Program-made: the position numbers and the translations under genes
Notes under the pieces: generated by a model
The model's database searches: none
Seen by the model: only the letters and a program-made list of their open reading frames with translations
What the model was told of the DNA's origin: nothing
Shown here: one piece after another, positions 1-9,246 of the stretch
Numbering within the stretch: the first letter of the stretch is position 1
Layout: every line of letters begins with the position of its first letter
Assembly: GCA_013416795.1 (NCBI GenBank)
Contig: RQSC01000013.1
Location: 59,850-84,894 of the forward strand
DNA length: 25,045 bases
Source of the DNA: Prasinococcaceae sp. CCMP 1430
Taxonomy: Eukaryota; Prasinodermophyta; Palmophyllophyceae; Prasinococcales; Prasinococcaceae
Direction: 5' to 3'

Positions 1-1
1 C

Positions 2-978
2 GGCGGCCCGCGCCGGCCGCTGAGCGTGGCCGCCGCCGGCCGCGAGTGCGTGCTGCTCAAGGTGCCCGCGTTCGTTGCCGCCGCGTGGGGCAGCGACGCG
101 GCGGCCGTGGACATGGCAGACGCGGGGTCTGGCCGCCTGGGGACGCTGCGCGTCGAGCGTGACCCCTCGGTGGATCCAGGCGCAGCTGACGCGTCGGAGG
201 AGACCTTCGTGACGCTGGAGGGACCCACGGCCGCGCGCCTGCCCAAGGAGTACGTCGTCAACGCATCTGTGGGGTCGGCGCCCGCTGCAGCGTTTTCGTG
301 TTCGGGGGACGGGCGGTTTGCGGTCGAGGGAAAGGTGCGGGCGCGCGCGGGCGCGCGCGGGCGCGCGAGTGCCGCGCGCGAGAGACACAAGGACTCGAGA
401 TGTGGCGCAGACTGCCGTTCTGCCCGCATCGGCAGCGCACAAGCGCCCTCGCGGCGGGCTGACGCCGCCCCGCTCGGCGTGCGCGTATGTAGGTCACGCG
501 GAAGGGCGACCTGCAGGCACTCGACCTAAAGAGCAAGGAGTACAAGGCGCTCATGCGGGAGCGGCTGCTGAGCACGCAACGCAAGAAGCATGTGGTTGAC
601 CTGGACGGCAAAGCGAGACCCAAAGCGATCCTGCTGCCAAAGAAGCAGGTCCGCAACAAGAACCGCCACGACCGCAAGGCGATCGCCGGCGTGGGCGCGT
701 GGGAAACGCGCACCCGCCAAGCCTACACCGAAGAGCAGCTGCGTGACCTCCTCTTCGCGTACTTCGAGAAGAAGGAGTGCTGGACCTTCAGGGAGATCTT
801 CGCGGCGTTCGATCGCGAGCACGGCGACGCGCCGCACGCGTACGTGCGCGAAGTGCTCAACGACATCTGCGACCAGTTTCGCGACGGCGCCAAGGCCATG
901 CAGTACTCGCTCAAGTCGGAGTACGCGGTCAACGTGCACGGGCCTGCAGAGACCGTCAAGGATGAGACCTTCTCGTAG
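2..978 (+). CDS. GTF2F2: TFIIF beta subunit (RAP30), 5' partial
   Basis: General transcription factor that binds RNA polymerase II with TFIIF alpha and helps bring it to the promoter; nuclear. Two exons are seen, 2-334 and 493-978, joined by a 158-bp intron (AAG|GTGCGG ... TATGTAG|GTC), giving at least 272 residues, close to the usual size of about 250. The first exon holds the N-terminal dimerisation region (LLKVPAFVAAAW, then LPKEYVV and FAVEGKV). The second holds the basic linker and the C-terminal winged-helix DNA-binding domain (about 185-255 of the joined protein, around QLRDLLFAYFEKKECWTFRE). The frame stays open to the left edge with no ATG; the first possible start inside is a GTG at 26, so the true start is probably outside. 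Family assignment rests on remembered similarity to RAP30 at both ends and is strong. Confidence 0.88.
335..492 (+). other. Intron of the TFIIF beta gene
   Basis: GT-AG intron in phase 0. Splicing restores the expected continuity from the N-terminal domain (VEGK) to VTRKGDLQAL. The first 60 bases after the donor are almost pure alternating CG, a pattern seen in several other introns here. Confidence 0.8.
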
Positions 979-1096
979 GGGAACGCACGGAGGCAACTGA
1001 TACCATAATAAGCTACAAACGCCTAGGCACTAGCTAGTCTACTGCGTCACGCGCGCTGGCCAAGCCTCGCGGGGGCGCCCGCCTCCTCAAACGCTC

Positions 1097-2257
1097 TCAC
1101 CTGAGCGCGTCGTGCCCGAGGTGTAGCCCCAGCACATACCGCTCACCCGCGGTCACGGCGTGCTCGCCGTGCTCTGCGTCGCCCATGTGGAGCAGTGCAT
1201 CGCCGCGCGACAGTTGCGGGCAGTGCAGCGCGCCCGCGTCGCGGTTCATCAAGTAGCACCCGCCCCCGTCGAAGTCGGAGGGGTCACTGAGCAGCACGTT
1301 CACCGTCAGGCAGCACCTGTCGGTGTGCGGTGCCAGGCTCGCGCGATCGCCTGGTGCGTAGCGCCTCACGAAGGCGCCCCACAGCGGCAGCTCGCTTAGG
1401 TCCTCGCCGAACGCGTCCGCAGCCGCCACGCGTGCATCGGCGAGCGCTGCCGCAATCGTTGAGCCGCACGCGGGCCAGTGCGCTGCGTGACCCACCACTG
1501 GGAGACGCATGCGCGCGCGTTCGCGTCGGCCCAAGCCGAGCACGCGCGAGCGGACGTCAGCACGCAGACGTTCAGCACGCCGGCCATGCGAGCGCGGTTG
1601 CGCGCGCACGCGCGCGCGCGCTCGCGCCCGCATGTGCACACCTTCAAAGCTCGCGAAGGGCCCGCCGGCATTGTAGGACGCTGCGCACCACGCGCGCTGG
1701 CGGCACAGCGTGAGCTGGCAGCGCGGTTGGCCGTCAACCACGTTGATGCCTCCGCCCCCCCTGAGTTCGTCTGCGTGGCGCAAGGCCTCGATCAGCTCGG
1801 CGCAGCGCTGTGGCGGTACGAGGCCGCGCGCGACGGCCGCGCCCGACGCATGATCCTTGCTGACCCCTCCAGCGCGTAGCGGGCGGGCGGGCGGGGCACG
1901 GCTCGGGGGCAATCCCGACAGACCGCTCGCACGGAGCGCGGCGGCGACCTCGTTGCGCGGCCACGTGGCCGCATGCTCGCTCTCACGATGGCCGCCGATG
2001 GCGATTGGCGCCCACGCAAAGGCCTCCTCGGCGTCCTCACCCGTGAGCGCCTTCGTTTCCGTCTCGGCGAGCGCGTCGGCGGCTGCGGCGAGCGCGTCGA
2101 GCACCGGCCGCTGCGCGTGCCCCGCCGCCGCGAGCCGCAGCGCGTCAGCTCGCCAGTGGTGTGGCGGCGGGCGCCACGCCGCGCTGCGGCTGCGCGCGGC
2201 CGCGCGTTCGAATGACGAGCGCGCGACGCCGGGGAACGCACACAATTTGACGGGCAC
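1097..2257 (-). CDS. 2OG-Fe(II) dioxygenase (prolyl 4-hydroxylase-like)
   Basis: Predicted iron- and 2-oxoglutarate-dependent oxygenase; substrate unknown. The C-terminal double-stranded beta-helix core shows APHTDRCCLTVNVLLSD (iron-binding HxD), a glycine-rich turn DFDGGGCYL, then PQLSRGDALLHMGDAEHGEH and the distal histidine/arginine stretch EHAVTAGERYVLGLHLG, as in prolyl 4-hydroxylases. An in-frame 144-bp intron probably lies at 1498-1641 (GAAG|GTGTGC ... CTCCCAG|TGG); read through, it would insert an Arg-rich stretch just before the core. Removing it gives about 338 residues. The N-terminal 120 residues are Ala/Arg-rich and resemble nothing I know. The frame has only a GTG at 2257, just downstream of an in-frame TGA, and no ATG before the intron, so a 5' exon is probably missing. 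Adjacent adhE lies on the same strand and is unrelated. Confidence 0.7.
   Translation of the reverse strand: MPVKLCAFPGVARSSFERAAARSRSAAWRPPPHHWRADALRLAAAGHAQRPVLDALAAAADALAETETKALTGEDAEEAFAWAPIAIGGHRESEHAATWPRNEVAAALRASGLSGLPPSRAPPARPLRAGGVSKDHASGAAVARGLVPPQRCAELIEALRHADELRGGGGINVVDGQPRCQLTLCRQRAWCAASYNAGGPFASFEGVHMRARARARVRAQPRSHGRRAERLRADVRSRVLGLGRRERARMRLPVVGHAAHWPACGSTIAAALADARVAAADAFGEDLSELPLWGAFVRRYAPGDRASLAPHTDRCCLTVNVLLSDPSDFDGGGCYLMNRDAGALHCPQLSRGDALLHMGDAEHGEHAVTAGERYVLGLHLGHDALR
1498..1641 (-). other. Probable in-frame intron of the 2OG oxygenase gene
   Basis: The length is 48 codons without a stop, so it can be mistaken for coding. Its translation is Arg-Ala repeats from an alternating CG tract. 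Donor GTGTGC and acceptor TCTCCCAG are plausible, and splicing keeps the frame (EG to VVGHAAHW). Confidence 0.6.
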
Positions 2258-2280
2258 CGCGGCGCACCCGTGCCAAAACG

Positions 2281-2294
2281 TTAGGGTTAGGGTT
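2281..2294 (+). repeat. Interstitial telomere-like repeat TTAGGGTTAGGGTT
   Basis: Two full TTAGGG units plus TT. It lies just upstream of the oxygenase open frame, where on that gene's own strand it reads AACCCTAACCCTAA, like the telo-box promoter element of plants. Too short to be a telomere relic with any certainty. Confidence 0.6.
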
Positions 2295-2414
2295 CAGTCA
2301 CAACACTCGTGATCATGTGCATGTTACGGCGCCCTCCGGCTGGAGTGTGAAAACATTCGCTTCGCGCTCCTCTCCTGCCATCTGATGGTACAGTACATTC
2401 GAAGTCCTTGGCAG

Positions 2415-5400
2415 CTAGCTGGCTGCTGAAGTCGCGGCGTCCGTGGAGGGCTCGGCGCCTTTAGCGGCAACGGCGCCTTGCGCGAAGGGCCCATCGCCCT
2501 CGGTGTCGTTCGCCACGTCTGATTCGATTTGGTCCTGGCTGACGTAGCGACGCTGGGCGTCCGCCATCTTGGTCGGCGGCTGCGGCGGTCCGTAGTAGCA
2601 GTCGACGAGGAGCTGGCGTAGTTCTGAGACGAGCGGGTAGCGCGGGTTGGTCCCCGTGCATTGGTCATCGAACGCGCGCTCGGCCATCTCGTCGACCCTC
2701 GCGAGGAACGTCTCCTCATCCACGCCAGCGTCGCGGAGCGACCCAGGCACGCCGACGTCGGCCTTGAGCGCCTCGATGGCGCCGATCAGCGCGAAGACGA
2801 GGGCCTGCTCGTCGGTTGGCCCGTCCTCCGTCGCGAGGCCGAGCTGCGTGGCCAACTGCGCGTATCGGTGCGTGGCCACGGGGTGCGTGTACTGCGAGAA
2901 GACCGCCATCCGCGTCGGCGAATCGGTGGCGTTATAGTGAATGACGTGGCTAATCACCATGGCGCACGCTTGGCCGTGAGGAATGTGGAAGGCCGCGCCG
3001 AGCTGGTGTGCGAGGCTGTGCGCAATTCCCAAGAAGGCGTTCCCGAAGGCCATGCCGGCGATGGAAGCTGCCCGATGGCACGCGGCGCGGTGGGTGAAAT
3101 GGCCCGTGTGCACGCTCAGCGGCAGGTGCTCCATGATGCCCCGCGCGGCCTTGAGCGAGAGTGGCACCGTGAAGTCACTCGCGTACACCGACACGAGCGA
3201 CTCGAGCGCGTGCGTGAGAGCGTCCAAGCCAGTGTTGGCTGCGAGCCCGCGCGGGGCAGACAGGGCGAGCTGGGGATCGACCACGGCGCAATCGGGCAAC
3301 AGCTTGTAAGACGTGATCGGGTACTTGACGCCATCCTCGTCCGTAATCACGGCGAAGGGCGTCATCTCGGCGCCCGTCCCGCTCGTCGTTGGAATCAACA
3401 CGAGAGTCCGCACACGCGACCCCACCTTCGGGAAGGGGCACACGCGCTGGCGGATCTCGATGAAGCGCATGCTCATCTGGGCGATGGTGAGCTCGGGGTG
3501 CTCGTGCATGATGCGCATGATCTTGGCCGCGTCCAGGACCGAGCCGCCTCCGAGACCCACGACAACGTCCGGATTGAAGCGCTCCATCACGCGGACGCCC
3601 TCGCGTATCGTCGCGACGTCCGGATCGGGTGCGATGTCTGAGAAGATGGCCGTCTGCATTCCCATGTTCTTGAGCTGAGCAACGACGGGGTCGACCAGCC
3701 CTATGTCGCACATGATGGGGTCGGTGACGACCAGCACGCGGCTGTTCTTCCAGCCGAGCGGCGACGAGCTGGCGAGGTCCTTGAGCGCCTCACCGGTGCA
3801 GTGTCGGTTGAAATACACGGACGGCGGCACCTTGAACCATCTGCAAGAGGGAACGGGGAAAGGGGGGGAGGGGGGAACGGAGGGGAGGAGCGAGAAGCGG
3901 CGCAGCGCATGAGGTCAGCGCGGCTCGCAGCACACCCCTCTTCAGCGCGTGGCGGCAGCCATGACAGACAAGGCACGGGCGGCGTCGGGCGCGCGACGGC
4001 TCCTGGGAGCCACTCACTCGATGTGCTCGCGGCGCTCGGCGGTGTGCTTGTAGTTGAGCAAGGCAAGAGGGCCCATGTTCATCGAGCTGGTGGAGCCTGC
4101 GACGGTGCCGGTGCCAAGGGTGAGACTCGGCTCTAGTGCCATGTTGTACGGCCCACCGATGGCACCTAGCGAGCTGGGCGTGTTGACGAGGTTGTGCATG
4201 CACACGGACCCCAGCTGGAACTGGTCGATCCGCTCCTTGTTGTCCGGGTCCGTGTGAAGCGCGCACGTATGGCCAAGGCCGCCGTTCATCGCGAGCTCGC
4301 GCTGGATGCGCAGGGCATCATCGAAGTTGCCTGCCTTGTACAGGGCCATGATGGGGCAGAGCTTCTCGTAGCTAAAGGGTTCGGAAGGGCCAATCTCTTC
4401 TGCGTCGACTGCCAGGACCACGCACGTGTCGGGCGCGTAGATGTCCGCCATGGCTGCAATGTCCTTGGCGCTCTTGCCGACGACCTCGGTATTGAGCCTC
4501 CCGCCGGGGTAAAACGTGTCTGCGAGGCGCTTGCGCTCGGCGGGGTCGACGACGAAGTGCACGCCGCGTCTCTCGAAACGCTTGCGCACCTCTTCTGCGA
4601 CGCTCTGGACGACGACTGTGGCCTGCTCGGTTGCGCAGATCACGCCGTTGTCGAAGGTCTTGCCCGTCACGATGAGCGAACACGCGGCGTCGAGGTCTGC
4701 GGTCTCGTCGACGATGGCCGCGCAGTTGCCGGCGCCGACGCTCACGGCCGGCTTGCCGACCGCGAGCGCCGCCTTGACCATTTTGTTGCCACCCGTGGCG
4801 ATGATGAACTTGACGGCCTCTGCCCGCATGACGTAATCGCTCAGCGCGATGTCGCGCGGGTGCACGCACTGCACGCACCCCGGCGGCGCCCCCGCGGCCT
4901 CTGCCGCCGCCGCCAGCAGGCGCACCGCGTACCACGACACGCGGGCCGCGCGCGGGTGCGGCAGGAAGATGATGGTGTTGCGCGTCTTCATCGCGTTGAT
5001 GACGTCGAAGATGACGGTCGACGTCGGGTTGGTCACCGGCACGAGCGAGGCGATGGGTCCCACGGGGTACGCTGTCTTCGACACGCCGGTCGCCTCGCCG
5101 GCATCGATGATCCCCACGGTCTTCGTGTCCCTGTGCTTCGCGAGCACGTACTCCGCCGCGAAGTGGTTCTTGACGACCTTGTCCTCCATGAGCCCCATCT
5201 GCGTCTCGTCCACCGCGAGCCGCGCGAGCTCCACGCGGCGAGTGTTCGCCTCGGCAGCCACAGCGTGCGCGATGCTGTCGACCTCCTCCTGCCCGAGCTC
5301 CAGGAAGGCCTCCTGCGCAGCCGCGAGCGAGCGCATCGCCTCGTCTGCGGCGGGCTCATCGCCCACGGGGCACAGCGGCAGGTCTGCGACGCGGACGAAG

Positions 5401-5681
5401 CTCGTGCTCGACGAGCCGTACGTCTTTGCGCCCTCAGTGCTCAAGTGCGAGTCGCCGCCACCAGACGCGCCTGCGGCGTGCAGACGGCCGTTCCGCTCGG
5501 GCTCGGAGCTGTTGCTGCTCCCACCACCACCGGGCGCCTGCTCGGAGGCGGCGGCGAGCGCGCGGCGCGCGCGGCTTCGCCGCCTCCCCCTTGCCGCGTC
5601 GGCGGCGCGTCGCGCGCGCGTCGCGGGCGGTGTGGCGCCGCGGCGAGTCCTGTGGGACTCGGCCGCAGCGCAGCACACCAT
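2415..5681 (-). CDS. adhE: Bifunctional acetaldehyde/alcohol dehydrogenase AdhE
   Basis: Reduces acetyl-CoA through acetaldehyde to ethanol with NADH, the fermentation enzyme known from several green algae. Exon 1 (4018-5681) holds the CoA-acylating aldehyde dehydrogenase, with its catalytic cysteine in FDNGVICATEQ (residue about 349). Exon 2 (2415-3840) holds the iron-dependent alcohol dehydrogenase with GLGGGSVLDAAKI for NADH and metal ligands in GLDALTHALE and AHSLAHQLGAAFHIPHG. Splicing at CATCGA|GTGAGT ... CTTGCAG|ATGG restores REHIEWFKVPPSVYFNRH, the usual inter-domain linker. The chosen start is the ATG at 5681; the frame also runs to a GTG at 5720. The product is about 1029 residues, longer than bacterial AdhE (about 890) by an Arg/Ala-rich N-terminal extension of roughly 100 residues that may be a mitochondrial or plastid targeting peptide. 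All key residues are present. Confidence 0.93.
3841..4017 (-). other. Intron of adhE
   Basis: A 177-bp intron with a strong donor (GTGAGT) and acceptor (CTCTTGCAG), in phase 2. It sits between the aldehyde dehydrogenase and alcohol dehydrogenase domains. Its 3' half, read on the gene strand, has a C/T-rich tract before the acceptor. Confidence 0.9.
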
Positions 5682-6800
5682 GCCTTGGGTGCTGCCGACA
5701 ACGTGTTGCGTCCAATTCACCCATAGGGCGAAGCGGCGTTGAGCATGGTGCAGATATTTTTCGCGGCGAATTCACCATCCGCGCGAGGGACCCCTCCCCG
5801 CAGCGCAGCTCTTCGGTCGGTAGGGGCCACTCCTCGCAGGTGGTCGGACTGTCAAATGTGGCGGGTGATGATCAGCCGGTGATTCGGCAGTGAATCCCTC
5901 CACCGCCAACCCCAATCCAGGCCCGGATCACCGGCCGGCCGGCCCGCCCGGCGGGCGGGGGGGACTCTGCCTCTCCGCCTCTGCCGTTGCCGGTGCCGGT
6001 GCCGGCGCCGTGCGTGAGCGCGCGCGGCGCGAGTTCATCTCCGGGCTGCGCTGGGCGGGCGGAAGCGCGCCGCATCGCACCGGTTCCGGTTCCGGGTCTG
6101 GTGTCTGGTGTCGACATCATCGCCGCTGCTGGATGAGCGGGCGCCCTCCCCCTCTCTCCTGTCCATGCTGGGTTCGGTCGGATGGTACGGTGCGCGGCCG
6201 CGGGCGTTCGCTCGCTCTCGCCGTCTGTCTGTTGGCTCTTTCCCTTTCCGTGTGGGCTGCGTGCGTGCACGGCGGGGTGGGCTGTGCCGCGATGGGCTTT
6301 CGCATCGCCACCGCCGGCGCCGCCGCGGCGCTCGCGCGCGCGCGGGGCGCAGCTGTTGCAGCGCCCTCCGCGGGCGCGCCTCGAACGGGCGGCACCGGAG
6401 TGCGCGAGGGCGCACAGCGCCGCAGTGCGCCCCGGTGGGGGCAGGCGTGCGCTCGGCGCCGCGGCCTGCCTCCTCGTGCAAAGGGTGCGCTCTGTTTACG
6501 GCCCCGTGCCGCCTGCCCCCTCCCAACCCCAACCCAACCCCCGCGCAGCTCGGCTTGCGCTGCCGCGTGCGTGACCTCCGCCGCAGGGCAGCGAGCGCGC
6601 CGCTTTTTGCGCCGCGCGCTCTGTTTCGAAATGGGATTCGATGGGGGGGCCTAGGTCGCGCGCGGGCCTGCCCCGCGCGGCGGCTCGGTGCCCGGCGGCG
6701 CGCACGCGGACCTGCGTCGCGCGCACCTCGTGACGCCGCCGAGTGCATGCTGACGCCGCAGAGCAATGCCCCCGCTCCGCCTCGACTCGCGCGCGCGCAG
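5682..6800. other. Non-coding interval between divergent adhE and Ubc13
   Basis: About 1.1 kb separating the adhE start (-) from the first recognised Ubc13 exon (+). It should hold both promoters and Ubc13 exon 1. I see only GC-rich low-complexity sequence, such as the CCGGCCGG run near 5931-5945 and GCCGGTGCCGGTGCC near 5990. An AT-richer patch (AAAATATC on the adhE strand near 5756-5763) lies about 75 bp upstream of the adhE ATG and could be a core promoter. Open frames here have no recognisable protein character. Confidence 0.45.
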
Positions 6801-7479
6801 GAGACGCAGCGGCTGCTGAGCGAGCCCGAGGAGGGCATCACCGCGGCACCGGCGGAGGACAACCTCCGCCACTTCAGGGTAATACTCGAGGGCCCCAAGA
6901 CCTCGCCGTATGAGGGTGCGCCGCGCGCCTGCGCGGCGTGCGTGCTCACGTGCGCCGCGCCGCGCTGCCGCGTGCCACTGCGGCCGCAGAGCGCTTTTTA
7001 CGAGTCTCCGCTGACGCCAGCGCTGCTCGCGACGCGCCCCGTTGACCCTTCATGCACCCACCCCACCCACCGCCACCATGCCGGCGTGCTGCGGTGGTCG
7101 CCACCCTCCGCCGTGCGCGCAATCACGGCCTGCGCGCACCCTCTCTCTCGTCCGTTCGCGCACTGCAGGTGGCAAGTTCAAGCTCGAACTCTTCCTTCCG
7201 GAGGAGTACCCGATGGCGCCGCCCAAAGTGCGCTTCCTCACGAAGATCTACCACCCCAACATTGACAAGCTCGGGCGCATCTGCCTCGACATTCTCAAGG
7301 ACAAGTGGTCGCCTGCGCTGCAGATCCGCACGGTGCTGCTGAGCGTGCAGGGGCTGCTGAGCACGCCCAACCCGGACGACCCTCTGGCGGAGTACGTGGC
7401 CAAGCATTGGAAGGAGGACGAGGACGGCGCTATTAAGGAGGCGAAGGAGTGGACCGCGAAATACGCGATGGGCGGGTGA
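6801..7479 (+). CDS. UBE2N: Ubiquitin-conjugating enzyme Ubc13 (UBE2N), 5' exon not found
   Basis: E2 that, with an Mms2/Uev partner, builds Lys63-linked ubiquitin chains for DNA-damage tolerance and signalling. Exons 6801-6915 and 7169-7479 splice at TATGAGG|GTGCGC ... CACTGCAG|GT to give 141 residues, from [13 protein letters not shown] to KYAMGG. This matches the whole family apart from the first ten residues or so. The catalytic cysteine is in [13 protein letters not shown], with the E2 signature FLTKIYHPN before it and [15 protein letters not shown] after. The acceptor GCGCGCAG|GAGACGCAG falls where, as I recall, animal Ubc13 genes also have an intron after RRIIK, so I expect a tiny exon 1 upstream. 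The alternative is the in-frame ATG at 6747, which would replace the conserved RRIIK with PPRLARAQ. An AATAAA lies 105 bp past the stop. Confidence 0.9.
6916..7168 (+). other. Intron of Ubc13
   Basis: 253-bp GT-AG intron in phase 1. Removing it restores [19 protein letters not shown], the family consensus. The first 50 bases are CG-rich with many CGCG steps; the 3' end has a CTCTCTCTCG tract before the acceptor. Confidence 0.88.
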
Positions 7480-7583
7480 GCGCACCAGTCCGCACCACGC
7501 GCCAGCAGCGCGCTGCGCCCGCTCCCGCGCGTTCGCGCGGCGATCGACTGGGCGCGCCACTGCCGCCGCCGCACGTTCGCATA

Positions 7584-7589
7584 AATAAA
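7584..7589 (+). promoter_or_regulatory. Candidate polyadenylation signal AATAAA for Ubc13
   Basis: AATAAA inside ATAAATAAATATC, an AT-rich island in GC-rich DNA between the convergent Ubc13 and CAO 3' ends. I infer its role from position and motif only. Confidence 0.4.
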
Positions 7590-7727
7590 TATCTCTGGCA
7601 GCTGCCGTCGCCGCGCGCCGCGCCAAGAGCCGCGCCGCGCCGCGCGCGCCTCTGCGCCCGCACGCGGCCCGTCCTGCTCAAGTCAAAACCGCCAATGTAC
7701 AATCGCGCCAATGCTGTCGCCACGCCC

Positions 7728-9111
7728 CTACTCGATGGTAAGCTCCGAGCGCAGCGAGGGGTTGCCGTACTGCACGCCCGTCCGCCAGCGGCGGTAGCGC
7801 ACGCCGAGCTTGTCGTAGGCCACGGGGTTGGACCACACGTCCATGCCGGCCTTCATGTTGCGCTGCTGGCCCTCCACGAGCACGAGGTCCTCGCCGAGCA
7901 CCTGGTTCGCGAGCTCCTTCCAAAACTCCGACACGAAGGGCAGGTTCTTGGCGAACTTGGCGAAGTCGAGGCTCATGCGGTAGAGCAGGCGCGTCTCGCC
8001 GTCCTTGGCGGGCAGGCACACGTGCAGCTGGTGCAAGTGGCGGTCGCAGTCCGAGGCCCTGGTTTCGGCCTCCACTTGGCCGGGCTTGACCAGCCCGATC
8101 TGCGAGAGCACCATGCACGGCGGCTGAAAGGTCATGTCGATGGGGTAGGGCTGCCACTCGCCGCCGAGGCCGCCGATCTGCTGCGCGACGGCGTTCTTCA
8201 CGGTCTTGAAGTCCACGCGATCGGGCACCGACCAGCCCTTGGCGAAGGTGCTCGTGTGCGTGAAAGGAGCGTGCGCGAGGTCGAGCAGGTTCTCCATCAG
8301 CAGCCCGTGCTCCACAGGCACGGTCAGCACGATCTCCGCGTGGATGGTGAACTCGTCGCCCGGCGGCGCCAGCGCGGTGAAGTTCTGGTGGTCCTCGGGC
8401 GGGTCCTTCTCGCCGGGGTACACCCAGATCATGCCGTCGCGCTCCACGACCGGGAGGGCCTCCACGCGGATGTTCTTCAGCTCGTTGGTGGACGGCGTCT
8501 TGGTGCACTTGCCGTCCGTTTGGAACTCCCAGCCGTGGTAGGGGCACTGCACCTTGCCGCCCACGTTCTTCCCGAGCGAGAGCGGGCACGCGCGGTGCGC
8601 GCACGAGTCGCGCACGCAGCCGGCGACCCCGTTCGCGTCGCGGAAGAGCACCCACGGCTCGCCGAAGAGCTCCAGCGGCACGAGGGTGTCGTCCGTCAGC
8701 GTCGAGGAGAAGTCCACCGGGTACCAGAACTCGCGCAGCGCCCCGCCAGTCTGGCGCGCCTCGAGCGGCTCGCGCGCCGGCCTCTGGTCGTCGAACCCCT
8801 CCCCCCCGTGCTGGTCTATCCTAACCCCACCGATGTCGCTGTCGCTGCTGCTGCTGTCGCTCGCGCCCCCCGCGGCGCGCTCCAGCGTGCTCGTGTCGCC
8901 GAGGGTCGTCGCGGCGCGCACCGCGCTCTCCATGTCGGCGAGGCGGCTCTGCGTCTGGCGCAGGCGCGCCTCTGAGAGGTGCACGCGCTCGTGCGCAGCG
9001 CGCAGCTCCTCGCGCAGATCGCTCAGCTCGCCGCGCACGTCGGCGACGGACTTGCCCTCGCGCGCCGTCGGGTTGAGCGTCTCCACCACGCTGCTGTGCA
9101 GCGCCGTCACG
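7728..9111 (-). CDS. CAO: Chlorophyllide a oxygenase (chlorophyll b synthesis), 5' partial
   Basis: Plastid Rieske monooxygenase that converts chlorophyllide a to chlorophyllide b in two oxidations. The exon encodes about 461 residues. Positions 1-65 carry the end of the plant A domain (SSVVETLNPTAREGKSVADV, then RAAHERVHLSEARL), the part that in land plants destabilises the protein when chlorophyll b accumulates. A Ser/Asp-rich linker follows. The Rieske [2Fe-2S] site is at about 168-195 (CAHRAC ... CPYHGWEF) and the mononuclear-iron site at about 273-290 (ENLLDLAHAPFTH, with TFAKGWSVP after it). The end matches CAO (NPVAYDKLGVRYRRWRTGV). The acceptor CGCGCAG|CGTGAC at 9112-9113 sets the exon start; the transit peptide and start of the A domain are missing, probably lost at the N at 9246. 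Both iron centres are in one frame. Confidence 0.93.
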
Positions 9112-9246
9112 CTGCGCGAGGCGCCCACGAAAGCGTCGCGATGGGGGGTATCCGCGCGGCAGCTGCCGTCAGCGCGCGCGCGGAGCGCACGGGGGCGCGG
9201 GGAGCGCAGGGGGGAGCGCAGGCGCCGCGAGCGCCGCGCGCACGCN
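9112..9246. other. Probable CAO intron 3' end running into an N
   Basis: GC-rich sequence without coding character upstream (on the minus strand) of the CAO exon, ending at a single N at 9246. The 5' exons of CAO are not found anywhere to the right before the next gene. Confidence 0.5.

Noticed and set aside
4194-5726. 510-residue open frame on the + strand
   Set aside because: It is the antisense of adhE exon 1; composition is Arg/His/Val-rich with no family resemblance, while the minus strand has all AdhE motifs.
6747-6800. ATG at 6747 as the start of Ubc13
   Set aside because: It would replace the conserved N-terminal helix start (RRIIK) by PPRLARAQ, and a good acceptor lies at 6799-6800 where related genes have an intron; kept only as an alternative.
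7449-8975. 508-residue open frame on the + strand
   Set aside because: Antisense of CAO, starting inside the end of Ubc13; no recognisable domain.
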